A stretch of 64,000 bases of DNA. Origin: Nageia nagi (lineage: Eukaryota > Pinophyta). The translations under genes and the position numbers were made by a program. Position 1 is the first letter of the stretch. The number at the start of each line of letters is the position of its first letter. Shown piece after piece: positions 11,154 to 21,790 of this stretch. The notes beneath the pieces are model-generated. The model saw only the letters and a list, made by a program, of their open reading frames with translations, was not told where the DNA came from and did no database searches. The DNA is taken from NCBI GenBank assembly GCA_050084985.1, contig JBITNC010000001.1:102796001-102860000 (forward strand), written 5' to 3'.

Positions 11154-12493
11154 TGATATCCCTAGTTTTATGGTGTTTTCCCATTTCACCTCTGATATAT
11201 AGGAATATTAGTTTAGAAGTGATTTTATCTATTTTAGTATTTTTTGGCTTAATATTGTAAGTTCCACTTAGAGACTTAGTTAAATGCTCTAATTATGAAT
11301 GATGGGCCTTTATTTAGTTCATTATGTATAGTTAAGTACCTTAATATGCCAATAATATTGTATTAATGATACCAAGGAAATTATATTTGTAAATGCAATA
11401 TTAGTCTCATAAAATGAGGTATTGAATATTTTTAGCCTTAACGAATGTAATATTGGTATTAGATGATCCTTTTTTCATTAGTGCTCATCTCTTTGAGGTA
11501 GAGCATACCCCTTTATGATCACATAAACTACAAGGCTTCATAAAGGCTTACAGGATTGGATGTGGCACATTTAGAGAGGAATTTAGCATGGTGAGGTTTT
11601 TATGAGCTCTCCTCCTTAAGTGTTGGGCTTATGTGAACTTCAAGATCCCACATCTCATCCCAAGAGGAATCCTAGTACATGGCATTGATTCTCGGAAGCA
11701 TGAAAGGCCCTATTACTCAAATGTTGCATTTTTAGGCCCTTGGATGTGATTTCATTCATCCCAAGTCTCTTCATCTTGGACATTAGCATCATGAGCACAT
11801 GGATCACTCCTCTCCATCGTTAGATCATTTTGATGTAATATTAGAAGATAAAATACCTCTCCTATATAAGGAGGACTATTGAATTACAAAAAATATTATG
11901 AATTTATGAATAAACCCTCTTTTATCATATTGAATGTGGGAATTCTTTCTTCACCACTTATGGAGCAATATGCATTTGAGATCTTAAGGTGATTAAAGGT
12001 TAGCCTTAAGCTTACTCCATCCATTAAGGAAAGGAACTCTAGTTGCTCCATCATAGTGGAGTAGGGAAGCCTTGGGCTTCACCTTGCTACTATTGAGATT
12101 GGTGAGGCCCTAGATCCAACCATAAAAACCTTATTGGAGGAAACCTTAGTGTAATCTCCTTAGGCACCAAAAATATATTATAATTACAGTTTTATTATTT
12201 TTACATCAATACAATTACATTATTACTATCATTTTGTTGTTATTTTCTCCTTATTCTTGGACATTGGAACTGTAAGTGTATTTTCATAGTATAAAATTTG
12301 TTTTTGCTTCCTAAGTGCAACATTGGGTTTCTATGAGCTTTTCTATTTTATTACTACAATTCTACCATAATTAGCTAGATGTTGGAGTGTTTGTGAAATT
12401 TTGAGTTTAATTGGCTAGATCCAAAGTAAGAACCCAAATATGCCTCTCAATAGGGCATGCTTAAGCTTGATCCATTGATTTGGGATCATCACA
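11154..12493 (+). repeat. G1 5' LTR (LTR-A family)
   Basis: Begins TGATATCCC (from TGTAATGTCCCC) and ends GATCATCACA. A TATA box and a terminal block shared with 15553-16888 and with the 53.9-64 kb cluster identify the family. Confidence 0.85.
11863..11870 (+). promoter_or_regulatory. TATA box of G1 LTR
   Basis: TATATAAG followed by GAGGACTATT. The 3' LTR has AATATAAGGAGGG at the same place and the Z LTR has TATAAAATAAGGAC (54819), so the position is conserved in the family. Confidence 0.6.
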
Positions 12494-12494
12494 A

Positions 12495-12507
12495 TGGTAT
12501 TAGAGCC
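12495..12507 (+). other. G1 primer binding site
   Basis: TGGTATTAGAGCC one base after the LTR end. It is one transition away from the initiator tRNA-Met complement. Confidence 0.8.
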
Positions 12508-14059
12508 TTGATTCTACCATCTTGCTAGAATCAAGGATTCCACACACATAGTATTTTCAAGCTGAGCTGAAGAGATATTCTTTCCATCCTATTGGTAAGA
12601 AGTTTGAAGGATATACCAACTCATAGTATCACAATGATATCATTTGGAGCTAAGATATTTCCCTTGCTATTGGGTAAGAGAGGAGGATTTGCTCAAGAGA
12701 TATTACCATCCTATTCAAAGATGAATGTTTGACTTGGTAAGTGGTTAATTTTACAATTTTTGATATTTTACATCAAGTTTATGGTTTGTTTTCTTGGATC
12801 TGAGGTCCAAGAGGAAAAAGGAAGATTCGTATAGGCTAAATAAGTTGAGATCTGGGGTTGCTTGGTCATTTTGATGTTGATGTAGGTGTACTAAGGTAAT
12901 TTTAAGGGTTCATTCTACATTTAGAAGCCATACAGAGGAGTACATTGGCATTCTAAGGCCAATTTTGAGTAGTGTATGCATCACAATGGTACCCAATTGA
13001 GGTATTGACATGTTTTCATCATGAAATTTAGTTTTTGAAAGATTCTACAAAGTTTTTGGGTCATTCTAACTTGAAATTACTAAGAAATTTGGAGTTTGGA
13101 GTCATAAAAAAGAGGACATTGAGACACAAGGAGGGTCAAATTATTGAATTCGATACATTTTCATAGTGATATCTGCATATTGAAGGCTTAAAGGGAGACA
13201 TTAGATCCTTTTTGCAAAATTTTCCAAGATTTGGTAGCTGGAAATGAGATGTTGGGTGGTAGGAAGACTTAATTCGCTAAGGTACAAACCAATTTAGAGT
13301 TAAGTTTTGGGCCCATAACCCACAAGCTTGAGAGATTTGGTATAAAGGATCAATTTGTTCCACCATGAAAGTAATTAAAATCCAGGATTGAGTAATTTCT
13401 ATTTTTATTTATTTTTAGAAGGAACTATAAGGAGAAAAAGATAAAAATATTTTATTTAGGTAAGGGAAAAAAAGATAGCAAATATTTGAGAAAAATTTAA
13501 AAATATATTTTATTTCATTCTTAGAAAAGTAAAATTATTTTTACGAGTCATAAGGAATTTTTATTATTTTAATTTGACAAGAAAAATTAAAATTAGGAGT
13601 GATACGGTGTTATTTTGGAATTACATATTTTATTATGCTCAAATTATGCATTTTGGAAGAAATACAAGATATAAATATAAAAGCCAAGTTTAAAGGATTT
13701 GGAAACTCCCCAAAATCAGATGTTGGCATTGAGAAGGAATAAGAAGCTAGTGCATGGTTTTTAAATAACCTAAGATCCTATGTTGGACATCAAGGGATGT
13801 AAGGAATATTCATTTCATGCCCCCTAAGATCCACATACAATACTAGTGCAGGAATAGAAATTAGGGTAATAAAATGGCAAAACACAAGTTGGATACTTAA
13901 ATTACCCTCATGCATTAAATGTTGACACAAATGAAAATACCTAACCAAGGAACATGAACAGAAAGTGAAGGATTTGCAAGACATACTCTATCACTTTAGA
14001 TCATCGAATCACTCTCCATCCCCAAACGAACTCTAGGAAATGAGAAAGAGGAATCAAGC
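12508..14059 (+). other. G1 untranslated leader, no gene
   Basis: AT-rich leader between the primer site and gag with no open frame of note. The first 150 bp are related to the leader of Z (from 55629). Confidence 0.6.
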
Positions 14060-14850
14060 ATGGAGGAAGTACCACAATAATATATGGATAAACTAGATAC
14101 TTTTAGATAAATTGTACCCTTTCACACATATTGAGAGACACATATATATAATAATTGGAAATCTCAAAAACCTTTAGATGATGATAAACCTAAAATGCGC
14201 TTACTTATTTTTTATGGAAGTGATAAAATGACTATGAAAGAATGGTTGCAGAAGTTACATACTTATTTCTCTCTTAACATTATGGATGAAGAATAAGGAA
14301 TCAAAATAGCTTCAATGTATCTTGATAGCATCACCTATGAATGATGGCACAATGAAATTACTACACTAGGACATGGAAAGGTCAAAACCATTAAGGAATT
14401 TAAAATAAGAGTATTATATAGGTTTGAGCATAGACACATAGAGGAATATTTTAAGGAATTATCTATGCTTTGACACACATCCATATTTGATGCATACATT
14501 GAAGTGTTCCAAATAATTTTAGTATCCATACCAAATGTAGAAGATAGAAGACTCACATATCTTCTCATGGATGGTTTACAAGAGCCTATCAGGTCATCAG
14601 TTAATGCCATGGAACCATTAATCTTATTAATTTCCATTCACATACAAAGCCAAGTTATTGGAAGGATTCAAATATACAAGAGGAATGGTCATCAAGAATC
14701 CCCCAATAGGAATTCTAACCATGAAAACAAGTGAAGAATCCATGGGAGGAAGACCTCCACCACAAACCAAGAAACTCACAAATAGGTTAAACTATACAAC
14801 ACATGAGGAATTGAGGAAGCAAAAACTCTGCAACACATGTTTAAATCCCT
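14060..14850 (+). pseudogene. G1 gag (Gypsy capsid domain)
   Basis: From the ATG at 14060 a single frame runs through capsid-type sequence: LIFYGSDKMTMKEWLQKLH, IASMYLDSITYE, EEYFKELSML, DAYIEVFQ, RRLTYLLMDGLQEPIR. The in-frame stops are at sites where relatives have Gln or Trp (EE*GIK, TYE*WH). A frame change near 14650 leads to EELRKQKLCNTCLNP, the start of a zinc knuckle that has lost its second half. Gag forms the virus-like particle in which reverse transcription takes place. Confidence 0.8.
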
Positions 14851-14997
14851 AAGGAAAAAGGAAAGTGATGTAATGGAAATTATCAAAACATGTACCTTGA
14901 TCTCTATAAGGTAAATAAGTATTTTGATGATGAGACAAACACTTTCCAACATGAAGCGAGAATTAGAGATATTGTAGGTGCATTAGCAACCCTAAAA

Positions 14998-15350
14998 GGA
15001 CTTGCTCAATTTGTAACCATCAAGGTATAAGGGTTCATGGAAAAAAACAAAGTTGTGGTACTCATTGATGGAGGAGCTACCCATAATTTCATATACAAGG
15101 AATTCATAAAAAGGGAGGGATTCAAGACTCAAGAATTCTTAAGATTTGAATTAGAATTGGGAATGATAACACAACAACAAGCCACAAAATGGTAAAGAAT
15201 ATGAAGGTTAAATTAGGGACTATGTGTTCACTAATAATTTCTACATCCTTCCCCTTGGAGGACTTACACACATAGTTCTTGGAGTTCAATGGCTATTTAC
15301 ACTATGAGAAGTTGTTTCCAATTACAAAATGCTAGAAATAGGTTTAAAAT
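14998..15350 (+). pseudogene. G1 aspartic protease remnant
   Basis: VVVLIDGGATHNFIYKEF carries the retropepsin active-site box as D-G-G instead of D-S/T-G. VLGVQWL-like sequence follows after frameshifts. In the full family reverse transcriptase would come next; here it is absent. Confidence 0.7.
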
Positions 15351-15359
15351 TCAAGTAAA

Positions 15360-15557
15360 ATAAGTGATACTATGTGGCATGAGAGACTAGGAAGAATATG
15401 GTGTAGGATTCCAAAGGATGGAAGATATCAGGAGAAGAAGCTAGAGCACATGGATCCTAAAAATAACTTAAAATATGAGGATCAAGAAGACTCTACTACA
15501 ACTATGGATGTTCTAAATTTCTTGGAGACAAGTAATTTAGGAAGGGAAGACTTGTAA
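15360..15557 (+). pseudogene. G1 pol 3' remnant ending in the LTR
   Basis: A short open frame (15372-15557) ends NLGREDL and then TAA. The TTG TAA is formed by the last internal base plus the first bases of the 3' LTR. GGAAGGGAAGAC (15540-15551) just before the LTR serves as polypurine tract. Most of pol between protease and this tail is missing. Confidence 0.5.
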
Positions 15558-16888
15558 TGTCCCCACTTTTATGGTGTTTTTCCCATTTTACCTTTGATAA
15601 ATGGGAACATTAGTTTAGAAGTGATTTTATCCATTTCAGTAGTTTTTGGCTAAATAATGTAAGTTCCACTTAGAAACTTAGTTAAATGCTCTAATTATGG
15701 AACAATATACTTTATTTAATTTATTGTGTATAGTTGAGTGATGTCACATACCAATAGTGTTGTATTAATGATACCAAGGAAATTATATTTGTAAATGCAA
15801 TATTAGTCTCCTAAAATAAGACATTACATATTTCTAGCCTTGACAAATGTAATATTGGTATTAGATGGTGCTCTTTTCATTAGTTCTTTTCTCTTTGAGG
15901 TAAAGCATCCCCCTTTGTGATTATGCAAAGTACAAGGTATCATAAAGGCTTTTAGGCTTGAATGTGGCATATTTAGAGATGGATTTGGCATCATGATGTA
16001 TTTATGAGATCTCCTCCTTAGATGTTGGACTTATGTGGACTTAAAGACCCTACATCTGACCCAAGAGGCATTTTAGTGTATGGTATTGATTCTAAGAAGC
16101 ATTAAAGGCCTTATTACTCCAATGTTTCTTTTCTATTCCCTTGGGTGTGATTTCATTCATCCCAAGGCACTCCATCCTAGGCATTAGAATCATGAGCACA
16201 CATATCACTCCTCTCCATCATTCAATAATCTTAATGCAAGATTAGAATATGGAATACCTCTTCAATATAAGGAGGGATACTAGATTATGGAAGATATGTT
16301 GAATTTATAAATAAACCCCCTTTTATCAAATGGAGTGTGAGAACTCTTTCTTCAATACTTGTGGAGAAATATGCATTTGAGGTATTAAGGTGATTGAAGG
16401 CTAGCCTTAAGCTTACTCTATCTATTGAAGAGAGGAACTCTATCTGTTCCATCATAGAGGAGTAGGGAAGCCTGGGATTGGCCTTGCTTCTATTGAGATT
16501 GGTGAGGCCCTAAAGCCATCCACAAAAACCCTATTGGAGGCAACCTTGTTGTAAGCTCTTTAGGCACCAAAAATATATTATAATAATGATTTTATTATTG
16601 TTACATCAATATAATTATATTATTACTATCATGTTGTTGTTATTATCTCTTTGTGCTTGGACATTGGAAATGGAAGTGTATTTTTATAGTATAAAATCTA
16701 TCATTTCTTCCTAAGTGCAATGTTGGGTTTCTATGAGCATTTATGGTTTATTATTACAATTATTCCATAATTAGCTAAAACATTAGAGTGTGTGTACAAT
16801 TGAGTATTGGCTAGATATAGAGTAAGAACCCAAATGTCCCTCTCCTAGGGAACATTTAGGCATAATCCATCGATTTGGGATCATCACA
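15553..16888 (+). repeat. G1 3' LTR (LTR-A family)
   Basis: Begins TGTAATGTCCCCAC and ends ATCATCACA, 1336 bp. It is followed at once by the target repeat TTCCATA. Confidence 0.85.
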
Positions 16889-18089
16889 TTCCATAAGTGG
16901 TTGATTTACTACTTATTATTTTATTTCCTTCTATAATTCCCTAGGTTATTAAGATTAAGATTTGGGATTATCTAGTACCTCTCTATATTATTATGTTGGG
17001 ACTTTTTAAGGCCTAGGTGGTGGTTACATACCTTTAATTCATCCTTTATTTACAAATTTCATGAAAAACCTATTGAAATATGTATCTCTTTATGATGATG
17101 ACCTAATTTAATTGAGGGGTATTCTAGGTACTTATATTAATTGGAAAGACAAAAATACATTTGCTTTTGGAGGAGATGGAACTATCTCCTTATGAGGTGT
17201 TTAGCATTCTAGGCTTGCCACTTCCTCCTCATTGAGGTCTATATGCACTCTAGAAGTGTTATCTTTTGAATAGGCAAAGTAATATTGCCTTTCTTTTTCC
17301 TTCTCTCTAAGGGACATGATTATTTTTTTGGAATACTCTTTTATTACCTTGCTCGCTACCAATTTCTATTTTGATTTGTATTATCTTTGAGCATTTGGTT
17401 TTTGGAGGAGTTTTCACCCTCACTTGTATTTTATTTGAGGGAGAAGGCTTTTCCTCTTGCTTCATTTTTGTAGTCTGAGAAGGGGTAGATTTAGATTTGA
17501 TGGTGTTAAAACTTCCCAAAGCTTTTATAAATTCTAGTATAGGATCTACTTCATAAATTGTATCCCATTATTTTTCACCCCTAAATGTACCAAACTTCAT
17601 ACTCTCTTGGACAATAACTTTATCTCCCATTTTAAACCTAAATACAGTGAAATATATTATTTTTGTTTCACCCTAATGATACGTATCTTGCAAATCATGG
17701 AACAAATTACGAGTGAGGTTAAACTCATTATTCTTAGTATCTCATTTGTGTTTCTTTGGAAAGGATTCCATGTTCATCCAATCCATTTTTACTAGGCCAA
17801 ATTCATAATGTATAACTTGTTCTACTTTCTCTTTAGGCATATTCTTGAATGCTTTGAGGTATATCCTGGATTCATGTTTGAAAGAGGGTCCCTTAGACTA
17901 GGCCTTTCATATTGCCTCCATTGTTCATAGAGGATCATATGGCCATGTTGTATCTATTTCCTATAACTAAAAATTCTTCTTCATGAAGGTGTGTATATCT
18001 TAATATTGTTCATATGTGTCTAGGGTGAAAGAAAACACAACTAATGGATATTTCATCGTTTAGTTAAGCGTGATTGTCATTGTTGTCAA

Positions 18090-18365
18090 CACGTGTTTTG
18101 TGTTCTTCGTGCAAGTTTTTTAGAGCGATAAGCACTTCCGAATGATAGGCAGGCTTCCGGAATGAAGTGATGACGTTCCGGAATGAAATGATAAAGCAGA
18201 GTTGTGGAAAAGTCCGGGTTCTAGAAAAGGTGAGAGTTGTAGAGAAGTTCGGGTTCCGGAGGATATGAGTGATTGTCATGCTGTCAACAAGGCTTTGATC
18301 GGGTTTTCCAGAGGTTTTGACCGGGTTCCGGAGGAGATGAGTGATTGTCATGTTGTCAACACGTG
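18090..18365. promoter_or_regulatory. Repeated GTCAACACGTG blocks (G-box core)
   Basis: CACGTG occurs at 18090-18095 and 18360-18365. Each copy sits in a longer repeat TGATTGTCAT(T)GTTGTCAAC, and a decayed third copy lies at 18271. CACGTG is the core for plant bZIP and bHLH factors. Function is inferred only. Confidence 0.4.
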
Positions 18366-18459
18366 ATTTTGGTAAAGACCAGGAACCGGAAGCTATGAGG
18401 TCGGCAAGGAGCGATCAAATAGCCGACGCCAGTGAGTAAAACATTCCTAAGGGAAGAGA

Positions 18460-18853
18460 TGACGTCACAGGAAGAACGATGTTTGCATTTGTGAATAGAA
18501 CCTGGTTCCGGAGATGATGAGGTCAGCAAAGAGTGATCAAAGAGCCGGAGCTAGCAAATAAAGCATTCTAGAATGCAGAGATGAGATCGGTAAAGAAAGA
18601 TTGAAAATCCGGAGTCCATAAAGTAAATGTCCCGAAAGTAAAATGTTCAGGATTAAAAGGATGACGTCACAGAGGATAAGATAGTCGCGTTTTGCTAAAG
18701 ACCGGAGTTCGGAGATGATGACATCAGCAGTTGGTGTTGAAAAGTCTGGAAGGCCACGTAGATACATTGGAACTCTCTTTCGGAGTCCGGAGATGATGAC
18801 ATCATGCGAGAAGCATTTTACTCTGCTTCTGGAGTCCGAAGAAGATGACGTCA
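18460..18853. promoter_or_regulatory. Three TGACGTCA palindromes in S1
   Basis: Exact TGACGTCA at 18460-18467, 18662-18669 and 18846-18853, with several TGACATCA variants near 18720, 18797, 18968 and 19016. All lie in diverged repeats of a GTCCGGAGATGATGAC(G/A)TCA type. This is the CRE/TGA-type bZIP site. Confidence 0.45.
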
Positions 18854-19380
18854 GCAGTTGGTGTTTAAAAGTCCGGAGATAAAAGTTCGGAGACAAAAGT
18901 CCGGAGACAAAAGTTCGAAGATAAAAGTTCGGAGATGAAAGTGCGGAGATAAGAGTCTGGAGATGATGACATCATGCGAGAAGCATTTTACTCTACTTCT
19001 GGAGTTCAGAGATGATGACATCATGGTGTATACAATAAAGAGTCCAGGATTATCAGAAATACCATTATGAAGAAGAAAAGAGTCCAGAATTATCAGAAAT
19101 ACCATTATGAAGAAGAAAAGAGTCCAGAATTATCAGAAATAATCAGATACTATCAAATCTCTGAAATTAGTGGAGAAAGAGGTATACTTGTCTAAACAAC
19201 TCTGTTTGAGCAATAGGAGCGTTCGTCAGTTATAGCAGTTGCAGACTCAGATAGTGAACTCCCTTTTGGTACAGAAGTAGTTACAAATAAGGATTCCTTT
19301 TCAGTTTGTTTTTGATAACGTGTAATGATAGGAACAGTTTCTTGATGTGTAACGGTTAATTACAGGAATGAAGTGAATGA

Positions 19381-19566
19381 AGTGGTAGTTGTGAGTGTAC
19401 AGCTCGAGGTGAGTGGAAGTTATGATTGCACAGCTCGAGGAGAGTGGTAGTTATGAGTGCACAGCTTGAGAAGAGTGGAAGTTATGAGTGCACAGCTCGA
19501 GGAGAGTGGAAGTAATGATTGCACAGCTCGAGGAGAGTGGTAGTTGTGAGTACACAGCTTGAGAAG
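19381..19566. repeat. 31-bp minisatellite, 6 copies
   Basis: Six consecutive 31-bp units of the form AGTGG(T/A)AGTT(A/G)TGA(G/T)TG, each with CACAGCT(C/T)GAG near its end. The register is exact across the whole array. Confidence 0.85.
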
Positions 19567-19869
19567 AGGTGAAGTGGTGCGCGAAGAGAAGTGTGTAGAG
19601 TGAAGTGTCGGAGTGGAGGCAATAGTGTGTGATGAGATGTGCGTGTAGAGAAGTGCGAGAGAGGAGGTAATAGCATGGAAGAGGGGAGTATCAGGAGCAT
19701 GTGAAGTGAGCAAACGTATATGCAGACAGTATAGTGATTGTTTAACTGTGTTACTTTGGAGCTGTGTGTAGAGATCAAACAGTGAGCATTAGAGCTAGAC
19801 CATTGAGGGTCTTCTAGAATTGTATTCCTTCCTCCCTTTTGAATGTTGTCTCAAGTGGGTGCTTGATAA

Positions 19870-20090
19870 GTGGTAGTTGGTGCTACCCTTCACAGTTGGT
19901 GCTGTGAATTTGAGAGCTGGAGTTGGTGCTCTAAGTAGTAGGTGCTGCTATTCTCAAAGTGGTAGTTGGTGCTACCCTTCACAGTCGGTGCTGTGAATTT
20001 GAGAGCTGGAGTTGGTGCTTCAAGCAGTAGGTGCTGCTATTCTCAAAGTGGTAGTTGGTGCTACCCTTCACAGTTGGTGCTGTGAATCTG
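19870..20090. repeat. 89-bp tandem repeat, about 2.5 copies
   Basis: Units start at 19870, 19959 and 20048 with GTGGTAGTTGGTGCTACCC. Each contains four GGTGCT words, so a shorter repeat lies inside. Confidence 0.85.
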
Positions 20091-21097
20091 TAAGCTTTCT
20101 TTAATGGCTGGATTTGGATTGGTGTCCAAGCAGTCATTTTCGGGGATGTAGCCAATCTGGTGAACCTCGTTACATCTGGTGTTGTGTGATGTACTGGTGT
20201 GCTTGTTCATTTCTCTCTGGCTTTTAATCTATCTTTATTTAATAAGATTACATTGATTATTTTTATATACACTGATTCACCCCCCCCTCTCAGTGTCACT
20301 CGAAGTCCAACATCATCAAAGTTCTATGTTTAACCTTTACCCAAATCTTCATCTCTATTATATCAGTTTATTTATCAAACTCTAACAAAAATAGCTATTT
20401 AAAAATATAATTGGGAAAATAAAAGGGATAATCGAGAAGCCATACCTGATAATCACTATTCTCATCTTCATAAAATACCAATCACCTATCTCTTTCCCTT
20501 TAGTTTGCAACATTATTTTGTATTTATCTATTAGCCTTGGTAAATATTCCCTAATAAGTGCCCTCATGGAAGGCTCTATGAAATATTTCATAAAATAATA
20601 ATAGGAACTACTATGGTGTTACATCATTTGATTTCAAATGTCTATACTAAGGGAAATGCTTATGCTAAGAGTGGATAATCTATGATATTATTAGAGAACC
20701 ATTCCTAATTTTGGTTTATGGATAACCATAAAAGCAAAGATAAATATCTAAAATTACCACCTTTTTCTAATCTCTCTAATTGCTAGGAAATATGGTTTGA
20801 AATATAATGAAATTTCATTTGATGTTGGACTATGGCTATATCAATAAAATAATTACAGGTTTTGCAAAAATATTTGAATCATACCCAAGTATTATAATAA
20901 GTGCATAAATTACCTTCCTAATTCATGGATTGTTGAACCTCGCCATCTCTAATTCCTATGATAACTTATCTTAGATATTTGAATTTTTATGGTCTATAAA
21001 CTACAACTTCTTTTCAAGAACCCACTCATACATTTTCTTTTCATGCTTGGGACTTACAAGTTTCAATCTATTTTGATACCAATGTGGGGGAGATGTG

Positions 21098-21730
21098 TGT
21101 TAGGATTCAATAATTTCATATAAATAAGAGCATCAATAATTCTCCTACTCCTTGGCAAAAAAACAACATTCAAGCATACTAAAATCAAACAACTATGAAC
21201 ATCAATCACACAATGAGAGACACAAGAGATAACGTGGTTCACCCAATGTAGGCTACATCCATGGAGAAGCTTTCAACCCTTTTGCATAACATTCTTCCAA
21301 GTCCTCCAAGCAACAAACCAGCAGCACAACCTTGCTACAACCTTCACTTTGGAGCTACAACAAAGCCTCACTACAATATCTCTCTCTCAGGCTATCTACA
21401 TAATCCACCAAACTACAATTACAAGCAACTCATAACTGCTGCTAAAACTACTTACAAACTTCAATCTATATGCCTCAACTCAAGCCTCTTATTTATAGAT
21501 ATAAACAAACCCAACTTAAACCCAAGCTGGATCTAGAAGATCGTGAGGTTACCCCCAACCCTTCAGTAACTCATATCCAAGTGTCATGGCTTCTTGGCAA
21601 CTAAAATTTGGTGTCAAACAAGAAAAGAAACGCTCTCTATTTTAGCCGATTGGCCGGTTCTGACAGGGTTTATCCGGTTGGTCAGTTGGTAGGCTGGTTG
21701 GCCGGCTAGCTATAGTCTCCATTTTCAACA
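21098..21730 (-). repeat. C1 3' LTR
   Basis: On the minus strand begins TGTTGAAAATGG and ends CCTAACA. A TATA box (TATAAATA, 21497-21490) and GGCCGGTTGGCC-like repeats upstream of it form the promoter region. Confidence 0.9.
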
Positions 21731-21743
21731 ATCTCCCACTTGG
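21731..21743 (-). other. C1 polypurine tract
   Basis: Minus-strand CCAAGTGGGAGAT directly before the 3' LTR TGTTG. The Copia end at 60775 (AAGTGGGATAT) is nearly the same. Confidence 0.85.
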
Positions 21744-21790
21744 AGACTTCCTTCTCTGCAACAAGGGTCGAAAGCTTCTCATCTTGGCCT

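Larger units (their letters stand above)
11154..16888 (+). mobile_element. G1: Gypsy element with gag and protease only
   Basis: Two LTRs of about 1.34 kb (11154-12493, 15553-16888) enclose 3.06 kb with a Gypsy-type gag and protease but no reverse transcriptase, RNase H or integrase. A perfect 7-bp repeat TTCCATA (11147-11153 and 16889-16895) lies exactly at both ends; Gypsy integrases usually copy 5 bp, so two of the bases may match by chance. The element sits inside P on the opposite strand. Lacking pol, it would depend on enzymes of a relative. Its LTRs belong to the same family as those of element X at 57217-64000. Confidence 0.85.
18058..20312 (+). mobile_element. S1: probable solo LTR, 2.26 kb
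   Basis: A block more GC-rich than its surroundings, bounded by TCATC on both sides (18053-18057 and 20313-20317). Removing it with one TCATC restores the P frame (reading TLMKYPLVVF). The 3' end CACCCCCCCTCTCAGTG...CCAACA is of the kind seen at the end of plant LTRs. The left end should begin TG but begins GTTTAG, perhaps with one base lost. No internal domain and no second LTR were found, so a solo LTR left by recombination is the best reading. It is packed with short repeats and CRE-like and G-box motifs. Confidence 0.6.

Noticed and set aside
19420-19778. Ser/Thr/His-rich minus-strand frames of about 97 residues
   Set aside because: Produced by the 31-bp minisatellite in S1, whose period keeps frames open artificially.
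18077-20316. S1 boundaries as TGTTG (18081) to CAACA with a 4-bp TCAT repeat
   Set aside because: TGATTGTCAT before 18081 recurs inside S1 and so belongs to it. The TCATC pair at 18053 and 20313 also restores the P frame, which the TCAT pair does not.
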